A stretch of 64,000 bases of DNA from Streptomyces sp. GSL17-111 (GTDB lineage: Bacteria > Actinomycetota > Actinomycetes > Streptomycetales > Streptomycetaceae). The stretch is taken from positions 3,466,001 through 3,530,000 of the forward strand of contig NZ_JBAJNS010000001.1 in NCBI RefSeq assembly GCF_037911585.1, read 5' to 3'. The position numbers were made by a program, and so were the translations under genes. This document shows, piece by piece, positions 26,233-37,924 of the stretch. Within the stretch, counting starts at the first letter, position 1. Every line of letters begins with the position of its first letter. The notes under the pieces were generated by a model. That model was not told the origin of the DNA and did no database searches. It was given only the letters and a program-made list of their open reading frames with translations.

Positions 26233-27630
26233 ATGAGCACTGTCAACACACCCGCGCGGGAGGCCGTACCCGCCGCCTCCCTGCCGGGGCCGCGGTCCCC
26301 GATGCTCTACCAGGGGCTGAAGCTCTTCCGCGACCCCGCGTCGTTCATGCTCAAGTGCCGCGAGCAGTACGGCAAGCGCTTCGAGCTGAAGATCATGCCC
26401 AAGGGCAGCACGATCTACGTGATCTCCGACCCGGACGAGGTGAAGGCGATGTTCCTCGCCCCGCGCACCGTCCTGCACACCGGGAACGGCAGCGCGGCGC
26501 TGGAGAAGTTCATCGGGCAGACGGGACTCGCCTGGCTGGACGAGGAGGAGCACAAGGCACGGCGCAAGCAGATCCTGCCCAGCATCAAGGGTGACGCGCA
26601 CAAGCGGATCGAGGCGTCGGTCGGTGAGATGGCCGAGCGCATCGTGGCCACGTGGCCGCGCGGCGAGGTCGTCGCGCTGTACCCGTACATCCACCGGTTC
26701 ACCATCCAGGTGATCCGTGAGGTCGTCTTCGGCAAGGCCGTGCCGTCCTGCTGGGACGAGCTGTTCGAGGTCGTCTGGGACATGCTGAGTCTCAACCGCC
26801 GCATCTCCTCCATGATCGAGACGCACACGATGTCGCCGTTCGCGGTGAGGATGCTCCGAGCCGTCCGGCCCCTGGGGCTCGACCGCTTCTTCAAGAACCG
26901 GGCCCGGGCGGACGCCCTGATCGCCCAGGCCGTGCGCGAGCGCATGGACTCCGGCGAGTTCGGCGACGACATGCTCTCCGTGATGCTCGGGATCACCCGC
27001 GAGGACGGCTCCCCGCTCAGCGCGGTCGAGCTGCGCGACGAGATCATGACCATGTTCCTCGCCGGCACCGAGACCACCTCGGCCGCCATCTGCTGGGCGC
27101 TGGAGTGCCTGAGCCGGGAACCGGCCGCGCTGGAGAGGCTGGTGGCGGAGATCGACGCGGGGGAGGGCGACGCCTACCTGACCGGGACGGTCCACGAGGT
27201 GCTGCGCATGTACCCGCCGACCCCGCAGATCATCCCCCGCGAGGTGATGAAGCCGATCGAGATCGGTGGCGTGCGCTACGAGCCGGGCGCACACCTGTGG
27301 GCGAGCGGCTACCTGGTGCACCACGACCCGGACATCTACCCGGAGCCCGACCGGTTCCGGCCCGAGCGCTGGGAGGGCGTCAAGCCCAGCGCCCACACCT
27401 GGATCCCGTTCGGCGGCGGTCACACCCGGTGCCTGGGCGACCGGATCGCGATCCTGGAGATGAAGGCCGTCCTGCGGGAGGTGCTGTCCTCCTGCGAACT
27501 GCACCGCGAGGACATGAGGCCGGAGGGGCCGCGCAGCCGCACCGTGACCATGACGACGCGGCAGGGCACCCGCCTCGCGCTCCGTCCCAGGGCGGGCCGC
27601 GCCGACCTGGCCGGACATACGGTCAGCTGA
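26233..27630 (+). CDS. Cytochrome P450
   Basis: The 465-residue protein has the P450 signatures: I-helix AGTETTSAA (about 283-291), the ExxR helix (EVLR), a PERW-type motif (FRPERW) and the haem loop FGGGHTRCLG with the iron-ligand Cys400. At 465 residues it is longer than the usual soluble actinobacterial P450 of about 400, and the haem loop resembles CYP110/CYP4-like enzymes acting on fatty or polyketide chains. It is 29 bases after the third PKS gene, with GAGAGAAG as ribosome binding site, and so belongs to the PKS operon. It probably hydroxylates or epoxidises the chain or released product; the position cannot be read from sequence. No ferredoxin gene is adjacent. Confidence 0.95.
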   Translation: MSTVNTPAREAVPAASLPGPRSPMLYQGLKLFRDPASFMLKCREQYGKRFELKIMPKGSTIYVISDPDEVKAMFLAPRTVLHTGNGSAALEKFIGQTGLAWLDEEEHKARRKQILPSIKGDAHKRIEASVGEMAERIVATWPRGEVVALYPYIHRFTIQVIREVVFGKAVPSCWDELFEVVWDMLSLNRRISSMIETHTMSPFAVRMLRAVRPLGLDRFFKNRARADALIAQAVRERMDSGEFGDDMLSVMLGITREDGSPLSAVELRDEIMTMFLAGTETTSAAICWALECLSREPAALERLVAEIDAGEGDAYLTGTVHEVLRMYPPTPQIIPREVMKPIEIGGVRYEPGAHLWASGYLVHHDPDIYPEPDRFRPERWEGVKPSAHTWIPFGGGHTRCLGDRIAILEMKAVLREVLSSCELHREDMRPEGPRSRTVTMTTRQGTRLALRPRAGRADLAGHTVS

Positions 27631-27662
27631 CCCCGCGACAGACCCCGAGGAAGGCCCCCGAC

Positions 27663-28250
27663 ATGCGGCTCCCCACCAGCGCCCACACCGAACAGCCCTG
27701 GCGCATCCACGAGTTCACCGGCGACTTCGAGCTGGAGGACGTGTGGGCGCTGCCCACCCCGGGCGGCCCGGACGACCTCGACCGGCTGGTGCGGCAGTTC
27801 ACGTCGGACGACGATGACGAGATCTCCGACGTCGCCGTGCGCACCCTCTTCGCGATCCGCTGGCGGCTCGGGAAGCTCTTCGGCTGGGACCGGCGCGAGA
27901 CGGGCCTGGGCAACCGGGTGGGCTCGCTGCGGGACCGGTTGCCGGAGGACCTCCGCACCGGCCCGCGCGGCCCCGACCTGAAGGTCGTCCCCTTCTTCTC
28001 GGTCTACCAGACCGACCGGGAGTGGACCGCCGAGCTCGCCAACCGCACGGTGCACGCGCTCCTGCACATCGGGTGGGTCCCGGACGGGGACGGGGAGAAG
28101 GACGGCTACCGAGGCCAGATGGCGGCGCTCGTCAAGCCCAACGGGGCCTTCGGAAAGGCCTACATGGCCGGCATCAAGCCCATTCGGCGGACGGTGGTGT
28201 ACCCGCAGCTCATTCGCTCGATCGGGCGCAACTGGCCCAAGTACCGCTGA
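27663..28250 (+). CDS. DUF2867 family protein
   Basis: ATG 27663 is preferred because GAGGAAGG (27647-27654) lies 8 bases upstream; the open frame extends further 5' but overlaps the P450. The 195-residue product matches the DUF2867 pattern common in Streptomyces: PWRIHEF near the N-terminus, VWALPTPGGPDD, the RWRLGKLFGWD helix, LRDRLP, NRTVHALLHIGWV, and RGQMAALVKPNG near the end. There is no signal peptide or membrane segment. The family is thought to have a START/SRPBCC-like fold, but no reaction is established. It lies 32 bases after the P450 stop and 64 before the oxoamine synthase. A role in binding or cyclising a hydrophobic polyketide product is possible but only inferred. Confidence 0.9.
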   Translation: MRLPTSAHTEQPWRIHEFTGDFELEDVWALPTPGGPDDLDRLVRQFTSDDDDEISDVAVRTLFAIRWRLGKLFGWDRRETGLGNRVGSLRDRLPEDLRTGPRGPDLKVVPFFSVYQTDREWTAELANRTVHALLHIGWVPDGDGEKDGYRGQMAALVKPNGAFGKAYMAGIKPIRRTVVYPQLIRSIGRNWPKYR

Positions 28251-28314
28251 GCACCGCACGTCCCATCCACCAGCTCAACGAACCAGTAACGAGAATGCAC
28301 GAGGTTTACCAACG

Positions 28315-29529
28315 ATGACTTCCATGGCCGGCTGGAACTTCAACAAGTTCGCCGAAGGCATACGGGCGCTCGGCATCAGCGGCCCGCCGGTGTCCAGCAT
28401 CCTTCCGGGCGCACAGCACGGCACCGACGAGCTGATGACGAACTTCGCCTCGGTCAACTTCCTCGACCTCCAGCGCCGCGAGGACGTCATGGACGTCCTC
28501 GTCGACGCCACCCGGCAGTACGGCCTCGGCAGCGGTGGTTCGCGCATCGTGCAGGGCGTCACGCCGCCGCACCTCGACATGGAGGAGACGGTCGCCGCCT
28601 ACCTGGGCAAGGAGGCCGCCATCAGCTTCGCGACGGGCACCGTCGCGAACATCGGCTTCATCAACGCCCTGGCCAACACCCAGTCGTTCATGCCGGGCCT
28701 GGCGATGGTCAACCGGGACACCGTCTTCGTGTACGACCGGGACGCGCACTGGTCCCTGTGGAAGGCGGCCGAGGGCCTCAAGTTCGGCGAACGTCTCTTC
28801 TCCTTCCGCCACAACGACGTCGAGAGCCTGGAGGAGGTCCTCAAGGAGCAGCAGGGCAAGCGCGTCGTCGTGGTCCTGGAGTCCGTGTTCTCCATCGACG
28901 GCACCGTCGCCCCGCTGCACGAGATGGTCGAGGTGTGCCGGCGGTACGGCGCCCTGTCGTTCGTCGACGACGCCAACGGCTTCCTCGTCTACGGCCCGGA
29001 GCACCGCAAGTTCGCGCGGGAGTACGAGGGCCTGCGGCAGGCCGACTTCATCATGGTGTCGATGAAGAAGGCCGTCGGGCTCGAAGGCGGTCTGGTCGCC
29101 GGGCCCCGCGACGCCATCCAGGCGTTCGAACTCCTCTCCGGCACCGGCTCCTTCACGGCCGGCATGTCCGCCCCGGCGGCGGCCGGCACCGCCTACATCA
29201 CCCGGCTGCTCTCCGAGAAGGAGCCGCAGATCGTCGACGACTACCTGGAGAAGGTCGCCAACTTCCGGAAGAAGCTGCTCGACGCCGAGCTGCCGATCAC
29301 TGACACCGAGACCTGCTTCAGCTCCGTCATCATCGGCGACGAGCGCAAGTGCGTCGAGGTCTACGGGGCCTTCCTGGAGCACGGCATCCGGGTCCCGCCC
29401 TACCTGTACCCCGCCGCACGGCGCGGCCAGGCGGTGCTGCGCATCATCGTCAACGCGGCGCACACCGAGGAGCAGATGGACCACCTGGTCGAGGTGGCCA
29501 CGAAGCTGCGGGCGCAGGGCCTCTTCTGA
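28315..29529 (+). CDS. PLP-dependent alpha-oxoamine synthase family enzyme (BioF/KBL/ALAS-like)
   Basis: The 404-residue protein has the family signature regions: [10 protein letters not shown] (72-81), a family-type segment around [11 protein letters not shown] (102-112), [11 protein letters not shown] (191-201), VDDAN (217-221) and [11 protein letters not shown] (249-259). Lys252 is the likely PLP lysine and Asp218 the likely pyridine-nitrogen ligand; His145 may stack on PLP. The family condenses an amino acid with an acyl thioester, losing CO2 and giving an alpha-aminoketone. In this PKS operon, where no thioesterase is seen, it most likely takes the chain from the last ACP, as Fum8 or RedN-like enzymes do. 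The usual His of DxAH is Asn221 here. GAGG (28301-28304) is the ribosome binding site at 10 bases. The amino acid partner cannot be read from the sequence. Confidence 0.93.
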   Translation: MTSMAGWNFNKFAEGIRALGISGPPVSSILPGAQHGTDELMTNFASVNFLDLQRREDVMDVLVDATRQYGLGSGGSRIVQGVTPPHLDMEETVAAYLGKEAAISFATGTVANIGFINALANTQSFMPGLAMVNRDTVFVYDRDAHWSLWKAAEGLKFGERLFSFRHNDVESLEEVLKEQQGKRVVVVLESVFSIDGTVAPLHEMVEVCRRYGALSFVDDANGFLVYGPEHRKFAREYEGLRQADFIMVSMKKAVGLEGGLVAGPRDAIQAFELLSGTGSFTAGMSAPAAAGTAYITRLLSEKEPQIVDDYLEKVANFRKKLLDAELPITDTETCFSSVIIGDERKCVEVYGAFLEHGIRVPPYLYPAARRGQAVLRIIVNAAHTEEQMDHLVEVATKLRAQGLF

Positions 29530-29642
29530 ACCGTCGTCCGCCGACCGTCCCCCGCGCGCCGTCCCTGGGCGCGCCCCGCCGGACCGCGCGTCCGGATCCG
29601 CGACAACCCTTGAGCTTCCTTGGCTGGGAGAGGTCTGAACTG

Positions 29643-32600
29643 ATGCACGTGAACCAGGTCGAACGGCGAACCGGCGACTCCGTCGGGCAGGCCGTCGCCG
29701 TCGTCGGGATGTCGTGCCGGGTTCCGGGGGCGGACCACCTCCGGGCCTACTGGAAGCTGCTGCACGACGGCGTGGACGCCATCACCGAGGCGCCCGCCGA
29801 CCGGTGGTACGACGTCGACGACCTCGCGCCGTACCGCCGGGGAGGCTTCGTCGAACGGGTCGCCGACTTCGACGCCGCCTTCTTCGGCATATCCCCGCGC
29901 GAGGCCGCCGCCATGGACCCGCGCCAGCGCCTGGCGCTGGAGCTGAGCTGGGAGGCCCTGGAGGACGCCCGCACCGCACCGGACTCCCTGCGGGGCAGTT
30001 CCACCGCGATCTACCTGGGCGCCACCGGGGACGACTACGCCTCACTCGTCCCCCGGCACGGACTGGGCGCGCTCTCGCACCACTCCCTCGCGGGGCTGAG
30101 CCGTGGCCTGATCGCCAACCGGATCTCCCACCAACTGGGCTTCCACGGGCCGAGCATGACCGTGGACACCGCGCAGTCCTCCTCCCTCGTCGCCGTCCAC
30201 CTGGCCTGCCAGAGCCTCCTGACCGGAGCCTCGGAGCTGGCGCTGGCCGGGGGCGTCCACCTGAACCTGGTGCCGGACAGCACCCTCGCACTGGCCCGGG
30301 CCGGCGCCCTGTCCCCGGACGGGCGCAGCTACACCTTCGACGCGCGGGCCAACGGTTTCGTCCGCGGCGAGGGCGCGGGCGTGGTCGTCCTCAAGCGCCT
30401 GGAGGACGCCGTCGCCGACGGTGACCCGGTCTACTGCGTGGTGCTGGGCGGCGCGGTCAACCACGACGGGGACGGCGAGGCCCTGACCGTCCCCGACGGC
30501 CGCGCCCAGCAGGCCCTGCTGCGCGCGGCGCACACCCGGGCGGGGGTCGAGCCGGAGCGGGTCGGATACGTCGAGCTGCACGGCACCGGCACCCGCGCCG
30601 GTGACCCGGTGGAGGCCGGCGCCCTCGGCGCCGTCCTCGGCGCCTCGCGCCGGCCCGAGGACGCTCTGCTGGTCGGCTCGGTGAAGACGAACATCGGCCA
30701 CCTCGACGGCGCCTCCGGCGTGGTGGGGCTGATCAAGGTCGGGCTGTCGATGAAGCACGGCCTGCTCCCGGCCACCCTCAACCACCGGGAGCCGCACCCC
30801 GACATCCCCATGGACACCTGGAAACTGCGCGTCAACACCGCCACCCGGGCGTGGACGGGCGAGGACCGGGTCGCCGGGGTCAGTTCGTTCGGCGTCGGCG
30901 GCACCAACTGCCACCTGGTTGTCGGTGTTGCTCCCGGTGCCGCTCCCGGCGTCGCTCCCGGTGCCGCCGCGCCGAACCCCCTTCCGGAGCCGGAACCCAC
31001 CGCGCGCCCCCACGGCCCGGTCCCCGTGGTCGTCTCCGGCCGCACCCCGGCCGCCCTGCGCGCGCAGGCCGAGCGGCTGCGGGACCGGGTGGCGGGCGAC
31101 GCGGACCTGCGGCCGTCGGACGTCGGCCTCTCCACGGTGACGACCCGTTCGGCGCTCCGCCACCGTGGCGTCGTCCTCGCCGCCGACCGCGACGACCTGG
31201 TCACCGGCCTGTCCGCGCTGGCGGCCGGTGAGCCCTCGGCACACGTCGTCGAGGGCGCGGCGGCGGCCCCCTCCCGCGTGGTGTGGGTCTTCCCCGGACA
31301 GGGCTCGCAGTGGGCCGGCATGGCCCGGGGCCTGTGGGACTCCTCCCCGGTCTTCGCCGCCCGGATGGCCGAGTGCGAGCGGCTGCTCGACGGCCTGGTG
31401 GACTGGTCGCTGCGCGAGGTCCTGGACGACGGGACGGCCCTGGAGCGGGTGGACGTCGTCCAGCCCGCCCTGTTCGCCGTGATGGTGTCCCTGGCCGAGA
31501 CCTGGCGTGCGGCGGGCCTGGTGCCCGACGCCGTCGTCGGCCACTCCCAGGGCGAGATCGCCGCCGCCTGCGCCGCCGGCATCATCTCGACGGCCGACGG
31601 GCTGCGGCTGTCGGTCGGGCGCAGCCTCGCCATCAACGCCGGTCTCTCCGGCAAGGGCACGCTGGCGTCGCTGGCCATGCCCGCCGCGGAGGTGGACCGG
31701 GAACGGGTGTCGGTGGCCGCCGTCAACGGCCCCCACGCCGTCGTCGTCTCGGGCACCGAGGAGGCGGTGCACGCCGTCGTCGCCGACTGCCAGGCACGTG
31801 ACATCCGGGCCAAGGTCATCCCCGTCGACTACGCCTCCCACTCCGCCCAGGTCGAGGCCATCCGGGACGAGGTGCTGCGGGCCGCCGAAGGCATCGCGAC
31901 CACCGACACCGGCGTCGCGTTCTACTCCACGGTCACCGGCGGCCGGATCGACGTACGGGACATGGACGCCGAGTACTGGTACCGCAACCTCCGCCAGGAG
32001 GTGCGCTTCGCGGAGACCGTCGAGGTGCTGGCGCGGGACGGACACGGCGTGTTCGTCGAGGTCAGCCCGCACCCGGTGCTGACGATGGCCATCTCGGACA
32101 CCGTGCCCGACGCGGTGGTCCAGGGCACGCTGCGGCGGCGGGAGGACGAGCCCGGGCGGCTGCTGCGGTCCATGGCCGAGCTGTACGCCCAGGGCCTCGC
32201 GGTGGACTGGCTCCCCCTCTTCCCGGGCGCCCGCCGCGTGGACCTGCCCACCTACGCCTTCCAGCGGCAGCCCTACTGGGTCACCGGTGACGGCACCCTG
32301 CCGCAGGGTCTGCCGTCCCCGGCCACGACCGCCGCCGGCGACACCACCGCCACGGTGGCCGCCGCCGACCCGGCCCGTTCCGTCGAGGACGGCCCCGCCG
32401 AGCTGAGCGAGCGGGAGCTGTGGGCGCTGGTCCGCGCGCAGGCGGCCGCCGTGCTGGGGCTCGGCGACCCCGCCGCCGTGGAGGCGGACGCCACGTTCAA
32501 GGAGCAGGGCTTCGACTCGGTCACCGCCGTCGAGCTGCGGGACCGGCTGGCGCGCACCACCGGCCTGCACCTGCCGGCCTCGCTCCTCTTCGACCACCCC

Positions 32601-35600
32601 ACGCCCACCGCGCTCGTGCGGCGGCTGCGTGAGCGGCTCTCCGGCCCCGAGGACGACCACCGGACCGGGGAGGCCGGCGGGCAAGCGACGGCCGACGACC
32701 CGGTGGCGATCGTCGGCATGAGCTGCCGGCTGCCCGGTGGTGTCTCCTCGCCCGAGGACCTGTGGCGTCTGGTGTCCGGGGGCACGGACGCGATCTCCGG
32801 ATTCCCCGAGGACCGGGGCTGGCGGCTCGACCCCCGTGCGGACTTCCCCCGCAAGGGCGGATTCCTGGACGGCGCCGGGGACTTCGACGCGGCCTTCTTC
32901 CGGATCAGCCCCCGCGAGGCGCTGGCGATGGACCCGCAGCAGCGGCTGGTGCTGGAGACCGTCTGGGAGGCGCTGGAGTCCTCCGGCCAGGATCCCGCCG
33001 CCCTGCGCCGGAGCCGCACGGGCGTCTTCATGGGCGCCATGGCCCAGGACTACCTGCCCCAACTCGACGACGTGCCCGGTGATCTGGGCGGCCACGCCCT
33101 GACCGGCAGCGCCACCAGCGTCGTCTCCGGACGCGTCGCCTACGCCCTGGGCCTTGAGGGCCCGGCGGTGTCGGTGGACACCGCCTGCTCCTCGTCCCTG
33201 GTGGCGATGCACCTGGCCACCCAGTCGCTGCGCGCGGGGGACTGCTCCCTGGCGCTGGCGGGCGGCGTCACGGTCATGTCGACACCGGGCATGTTCGTGG
33301 AGTTCGACCGGCAGGGCGGGCTGGCGCCCGACGGCCGCTGCAAGGCGTTCTCCGACGCCGCCGACGGCACCGGCTGGTCCGAGGGCGTGGGCGTGCTCGT
33401 GCTGGAGCGCCTCTCGGACGCCCGGCGCAACGGCCACCGCGTGCTGGCCGTGCTGCGGGGCAGCGCGATCAACCAGGACGGCGAGAGCAACGGCCTCACC
33501 GCGCCCAACGGGCCCTCGCAGCAGCGGGTGATCCGGCGGGCGCTGGACGCCGCCGGGCTGTCCCCGGCGGAGGTGGACGCCGTGGAGGCGCACGGCACCG
33601 GCACCACGCTGGGCGACCCCATCGAGGCCCAGGCGCTGCTGGCGACCTACGGCCAGGAGCGCGAGAAGCCGCTGTGGCTGGGGTCGGTGAAGTCCAACAT
33701 CGGGCACACCCAGGCCGCCGCGGGCGCCGCCGGCGTCATCAAGATGATCATGGGCATGCGGCACGGCGTGCTGCCGCGCACGCTGCACGCCGACGAGCCG
33801 TCCCGGCACATCGACTGGTCCTCGGGCGCGGTCGAACTCCTCACCGAGGAACGGGCCTGGCCGGACGCCGGCCGCCCCCGGCGCGCCGGAGTCTCCTCGT
33901 TCGGCATCAGCGGCACCAACGCCCACGTGATCATCGAGCAGGGCGACCCCGTGCCCACCCCGCCGGCCGACGAGCCCGAGCCGGCCGGAGTCGTGCCGTG
34001 GCTGCTCTCCGCGCGCGGCGCCGGCCCGCTGACCGGCCAGGCCGAGCGGCTCCTGGACGCGGCCTCCGCCGAGCCCGCGCCGCCGGTGTCCGGCGTCGCC
34101 CTGGGTCTGGCCACCCGGCGGACCCACTTCGACACCCGGGCCGTGGTCCTCGGTTCCGGACGCGGAGAACTGCTGTCCGGGCTGGCGGCACTGGCCCGGG
34201 GGGAGCGGACCACCGGCGTGGTCTCCGGCGGCACCGCCGCCGCCGATCTCCCCGTCGGTGTGCTGTTCTCCGGGCAGGGCAGCCAGCGGCTGGGCATGAG
34301 CACCGAACTCATCGCCACCTTCCCCGCGTTCGCCAAGGCGTGGCAGGAGGTCTGCGCCGAACTCGATCCCCTGCTGGAGCACCGGATCGACGACGTGGTG
34401 ACGGCCGCCAAGGACACCGAGGCGGCGCGGCTCCTGGACGAGACGGGCATGACCCAGCCCGCGCTCTTCGCCTTCGAGGTGGCCGCCTTCCGGCTGCTGG
34501 AGTCGCTCGGCGTCGTCCCCTCGGTGCTGGTGGGGCACTCGATCGGCGAACTGGCCGCCGCCCACGTGGCCGGGGTGTTCCCGCTGGCCGACGCGGCCCG
34601 GCTGGTGGCCGCGCGGGGCCGGCTGATGCAGGCGCTGCCGCGCGGCGGGGCGATGGTCGCCCTCCAGGCTCCGGAGGACGAGGTGCGCGAGCAACTCGCG
34701 GGCCTGGAGGACGCGGTGTCGGTCGCCGCCGTCAACGGGCCGCTGGCCACCGTCGTCTCCGGGGAGGCGGACGCCGTCGCCGAGGTGGAGGCGGTCTTCG
34801 CCGACCAGGGCCGCAAGACGACCCGGCTGCGGGTCTCGCACGCCTTCCACTCGCCGCTGATGGAACCGATGCTGGCGGAGTTCGAGGAGGTGGCGCGGAC
34901 GGTGTCCTACGCGGCGCCGCGCCTCGCGGTCGTCTCGAACGTCACGGGCGCCCTCGCCGAGGAGGGCGCGCTGGAGCGGCCCGAGTACTGGGTGCGGCAC
35001 GTGCGGGAGGCCGTGCGCTTCGCCGACGGCGTCCGCGCCGCCGTCGCGGCCGGCGCCGGGATCCTGGTCGAGGTCGGCCCCGACGGGGTGCTGTCCGCCA
35101 TGGCGCAGGAGACCCTCGCCGAGACCGCGCCCCGGGTGCGGGCGGTCCCGCTCGTGCGCAAGGACCGCTCCGAGGCCCGCTCGACGGCCGAGGCGCTGGC
35201 CCGGCTGCACGTCGAGGGCGTGCCCGTCGACTGGCGCGCCTACCTGGCGGCCCTCGGCGTCACCGGGGGCCACGTCGAACTGCCCACCTACGCCTTCGAC
35301 CGCCAGCGGTACTGGGCGGAGCGCCCGAGCGCCGGGGCCGAGGTCACCGGCGCGGGGCTCACCGCCGTCGAGCACCCGTTCCTCCTCGCCTCCACCGACC
35401 TCGCGGTCGGCGACCAACTCGTCCTCACCGGCCGGGTCTCCCTGGCCGACGACCCCTGGCTGGCCGACCACGCCGTCTTCGGCAACACGGTCTTCCCCGG
35501 CGCCGCCTTCGTCGAGATGGCGCTCCACGCCCTGGGCGTCGACGCACCGGACGGGGGCGGCCGGGCCGCCGACGGGTGGGGCGTCGAGGAACTCACCCTG

Positions 35601-37913
35601 CAGGCGCCCCTGATCCTGGACGAGGAGGAGGTGCTGCTCCAGATCGTCCTCGGCGCACCGGAGGAGTCCGGGCGACGCAGCATCGGGATCTACTCGCGGG
35701 CGGCCACCGCCCCGCCCCGCTCCTGGACCCGGCACGCCACCGGCTCTCTCTCCGCCACCGCACCGGCGTCCCCGCAGGACGACGCCGAGCCGGTGTGGCC
35801 GCCCGAGGGCGCCGCCCCGGTCGCACCGGACGTCTTCTACCCGGAGCTGGCCGGGCGCGGCTACGGCTACGGTGCGGCCTTCCGGGGGCTGACGGCCCTG
35901 TGGCGCGGGGAGGAGGAGGTCTACGGCGAGATCCGGCTCCCCGCCGGTGTCCCGCACGCCACCGGCCGGTTCGGACTGCACCCCGCCGCGTTCGACGCCG
36001 CGCTGCACCCGATGCTGTCGCTGCTCGCGGACGCCTCGGACGCCGGGGGTGTGACCCTGCTGCCCTACGCCTGGTCGGGGGTGACCCTGCACGGGCCGGC
36101 CGATGCCGAACTCCGCGTGCGGATCACCCGCAAGGGCCCGCAGGAGGTGTCGCTGCGCATCACCGGAACGGACGGCCGGCCGGTGCTGACCGTCGACTCC
36201 CTGGCGCTCATGCCGGCCTCCGTCGAGCAGCTCACCGGTGCCACCGCCGCCGACGACCTGTACACCGTGGAGTGGACGGCACGGCCCGAGGCGGCCGGAG
36301 CCGGAAGCGCGACGGCGGGCGCGGAGTTCCTGCACGTCGAGCCGGACGCGCGCGAGGACGTCCCGGCGGCGGCGCGCCGGTGCGCCCAGGACGTGCTCGC
36401 CCGGGTGCAGGAGCGACTGCGTGCGAAGACCCCCGGGCGGGGGCCGCTGGTGATCGTCACCCGGCGGGCCGTGGCCGTCTCCGCCGACGAGACGCCGGAC
36501 CCGTCCGGCGCGGCGGTGTGGGGTCTGGTCCGCGCGGTGCTCGCCGAGCACCCGGGCCGGTTCGCGCTCGTCGACACGGACGGGACGGAGGAGTCCCTGC
36601 GCACGCTGGAGACCCTCGACGTCGTCGCCGAGCCGCAGCTCGCCGTCCGGGGCGGCCTCGTCCGTGTACCGCGCCTGGTCGCCGCGCCCGCGCGGTCCGC
36701 GCAGGCCGCGCCTCCGGCGTGGGACGCCGGGGGCACGGTGCTCGTCACCGGCGCCGGCGGTGCGCTGGGCCGGTTGGCCGTCCGGCACCTCGTCGCCGAG
36801 CACGGGGTGCGCCACCTCCTGCTGCTCAGCCGACGCGGACCGGACGCCCCGGGAGCCGCCGAACTGGCCGAGGAGCTGACCGCGCTCGGCGCCGTCGTCA
36901 CCCAGGCCGCCTGTGACGTCTCCGACCGGGAGGCGCTGGCCGAGCAGGTGGCGCGCGTCCCGGAGACGGCACCGCTGACCGCCGTCGTCCACCTCGCGGG
37001 CGTGCTGGACGACGCCGTGGCGGAGTCCATGACGCCGCAGCAGCTCGACCGGGTGTTCGCTCCCAAGGCGGACGCCGCCTGGCATCTGCACGAGTTGACG
37101 CGGGACCTGGGGCTGACCGCCTTCGTCCTGTACTCCTCGGTCGTCGGCACGCTCGGCAACGCCGGACAGGCCAACTACGCCGCCGCCAACGCGTTCCTGG
37201 ACGCCGTCGCGGCCGGCCGCAGGGCCGAGGGGTGGCCCGCGCTCTCCCTGGCCTGGGGCCCGTGGGAGCTGGGCATGGCGGGCACGCTGTCCGAGGCGGA
37301 CCTGAGCCGCTTCCGGCGGGGCGGCATGGTCCCGCTGTCCGCCGCCAGGGGCACGGCCCTGTTCGACGCCGCGCTCACGCGGGAGCCGGCCACGGTCGTC
37401 CCCGTCGCCCTGGACCGGGAGGCGCTGCGGCAGCGGGACACCGTTCCCGTGCTGCTGCGGGACATGGTCGACTCGCGCCCCCAGCCCGCCGCCGAGGTCG
37501 CCGAACCCCCGGTGCTGGCGCGGCTGGCGGGGCTGTCGCAGGAGGAGCAGGTCGACGAGCTGCGGAGCCTGCTGCTGTCCACCGCGGCGGAGGTGCTGGG
37601 CTACCCGGACGCCGACGACATCGACGCCGACATGTCGTTCCAGGAGATCGGCTTCGACTCCCTGAGCGGTGTGGAGTTCCGCAACCAGGTCAAGCAGGAC
37701 ACCGGCATCCAGATCCCGGCGACGGTCATCTTCAACTACCCGACCCCGGCGGCCCTGGCCGAACGCCTGTGGGACCTGCTGTTCACCCAGGACGCGGCGG
37801 AGGAGCGGGACGGCGAGAACGCCGCCGACGCCGAGGACGCCGAGGACGCTGCGGACGAGGAGTTCGACACCATGGACGTCGACGACCTGATCGAACGAGT
37901 GTTCGCCGAGTGA
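29643..37913 (+). CDS. Modular type I polyketide synthase, loading module plus first extension (KSQ-AT-ACP; KS-AT-DH-KR-ACP)
   Basis: ATG 29643 follows GGGAGAGG at 29625-29632; the frame is open upstream but overlaps the oxoamine synthase. The protein has 2756 residues. The first ketosynthase carries Gln178 in place of Cys (DTAQSSS), the mark of a decarboxylating KSQ loading domain. Its AT (from about 548) has GHSQGE and YASH, so methylmalonyl is decarboxylated to a propionyl starter on the ACP (Ser about 958). The extension module has KS (from 1018, DTACSSS), AT (from 1538; GHSIGE, HAFH; malonyl), DH (from 1909; ADHAVFG, with YGAAF instead of the usual YGPxF), KR (from 2363; LDD) and ACP (Ser about 2672). 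A double bond is expected. The C-terminus ([12 protein letters not shown]) is a docking tail. This gene starts the assembly line although it is the most 3' PKS gene. Confidence 0.96.
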   Translation: MHVNQVERRTGDSVGQAVAVVGMSCRVPGADHLRAYWKLLHDGVDAITEAPADRWYDVDDLAPYRRGGFVERVADFDAAFFGISPREAAAMDPRQRLALELSWEALEDARTAPDSLRGSSTAIYLGATGDDYASLVPRHGLGALSHHSLAGLSRGLIANRISHQLGFHGPSMTVDTAQSSSLVAVHLACQSLLTGASELALAGGVHLNLVPDSTLALARAGALSPDGRSYTFDARANGFVRGEGAGVVVLKRLEDAVADGDPVYCVVLGGAVNHDGDGEALTVPDGRAQQALLRAAHTRAGVEPERVGYVELHGTGTRAGDPVEAGALGAVLGASRRPEDALLVGSVKTNIGHLDGASGVVGLIKVGLSMKHGLLPATLNHREPHPDIPMDTWKLRVNTATRAWTGEDRVAGVSSFGVGGTNCHLVVGVAPGAAPGVAPGAAAPNPLPEPEPTARPHGPVPVVVSGRTPAALRAQAERLRDRVAGDADLRPSDVGLSTVTTRSALRHRGVVLAADRDDLVTGLSALAAGEPSAHVVEGAAAAPSRVVWVFPGQGSQWAGMARGLWDSSPVFAARMAECERLLDGLVDWSLREVLDDGTALERVDVVQPALFAVMVSLAETWRAAGLVPDAVVGHSQGEIAAACAAGIISTADGLRLSVGRSLAINAGLSGKGTLASLAMPAAEVDRERVSVAAVNGPHAVVVSGTEEAVHAVVADCQARDIRAKVIPVDYASHSAQVEAIRDEVLRAAEGIATTDTGVAFYSTVTGGRIDVRDMDAEYWYRNLRQEVRFAETVEVLARDGHGVFVEVSPHPVLTMAISDTVPDAVVQGTLRRREDEPGRLLRSMAELYAQGLAVDWLPLFPGARRVDLPTYAFQRQPYWVTGDGTLPQGLPSPATTAAGDTTATVAAADPARSVEDGPAELSERELWALVRAQAAAVLGLGDPAAVEADATFKEQGFDSVTAVELRDRLARTTGLHLPASLLFDHPTPTALVRRLRERLSGPEDDHRTGEAGGQATADDPVAIVGMSCRLPGGVSSPEDLWRLVSGGTDAISGFPEDRGWRLDPRADFPRKGGFLDGAGDFDAAFFRISPREALAMDPQQRLVLETVWEALESSGQDPAALRRSRTGVFMGAMAQDYLPQLDDVPGDLGGHALTGSATSVVSGRVAYALGLEGPAVSVDTACSSSLVAMHLATQSLRAGDCSLALAGGVTVMSTPGMFVEFDRQGGLAPDGRCKAFSDAADGTGWSEGVGVLVLERLSDARRNGHRVLAVLRGSAINQDGESNGLTAPNGPSQQRVIRRALDAAGLSPAEVDAVEAHGTGTTLGDPIEAQALLATYGQEREKPLWLGSVKSNIGHTQAAAGAAGVIKMIMGMRHGVLPRTLHADEPSRHIDWSSGAVELLTEERAWPDAGRPRRAGVSSFGISGTNAHVIIEQGDPVPTPPADEPEPAGVVPWLLSARGAGPLTGQAERLLDAASAEPAPPVSGVALGLATRRTHFDTRAVVLGSGRGELLSGLAALARGERTTGVVSGGTAAADLPVGVLFSGQGSQRLGMSTELIATFPAFAKAWQEVCAELDPLLEHRIDDVVTAAKDTEAARLLDETGMTQPALFAFEVAAFRLLESLGVVPSVLVGHSIGELAAAHVAGVFPLADAARLVAARGRLMQALPRGGAMVALQAPEDEVREQLAGLEDAVSVAAVNGPLATVVSGEADAVAEVEAVFADQGRKTTRLRVSHAFHSPLMEPMLAEFEEVARTVSYAAPRLAVVSNVTGALAEEGALERPEYWVRHVREAVRFADGVRAAVAAGAGILVEVGPDGVLSAMAQETLAETAPRVRAVPLVRKDRSEARSTAEALARLHVEGVPVDWRAYLAALGVTGGHVELPTYAFDRQRYWAERPSAGAEVTGAGLTAVEHPFLLASTDLAVGDQLVLTGRVSLADDPWLADHAVFGNTVFPGAAFVEMALHALGVDAPDGGGRAADGWGVEELTLQAPLILDEEEVLLQIVLGAPEESGRRSIGIYSRAATAPPRSWTRHATGSLSATAPASPQDDAEPVWPPEGAAPVAPDVFYPELAGRGYGYGAAFRGLTALWRGEEEVYGEIRLPAGVPHATGRFGLHPAAFDAALHPMLSLLADASDAGGVTLLPYAWSGVTLHGPADAELRVRITRKGPQEVSLRITGTDGRPVLTVDSLALMPASVEQLTGATAADDLYTVEWTARPEAAGAGSATAGAEFLHVEPDAREDVPAAARRCAQDVLARVQERLRAKTPGRGPLVIVTRRAVAVSADETPDPSGAAVWGLVRAVLAEHPGRFALVDTDGTEESLRTLETLDVVAEPQLAVRGGLVRVPRLVAAPARSAQAAPPAWDAGGTVLVTGAGGALGRLAVRHLVAEHGVRHLLLLSRRGPDAPGAAELAEELTALGAVVTQAACDVSDREALAEQVARVPETAPLTAVVHLAGVLDDAVAESMTPQQLDRVFAPKADAAWHLHELTRDLGLTAFVLYSSVVGTLGNAGQANYAAANAFLDAVAAGRRAEGWPALSLAWGPWELGMAGTLSEADLSRFRRGGMVPLSAARGTALFDAALTREPATVVPVALDREALRQRDTVPVLLRDMVDSRPQPAAEVAEPPVLARLAGLSQEEQVDELRSLLLSTAAEVLGYPDADDIDADMSFQEIGFDSLSGVEFRNQVKQDTGIQIPATVIFNYPTPAALAERLWDLLFTQDAAEERDGENAADAEDAEDAADEEFDTMDVDDLIERVFAE

Positions 37914-37924
37914 GGACAAGGACG

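Noticed and set aside
28294..28318. Tiny frame just before the oxoamine synthase (MHEVYQR)
   Set aside because: Seven codons with no ribosome binding site; it only overlaps the real start and is most likely chance.
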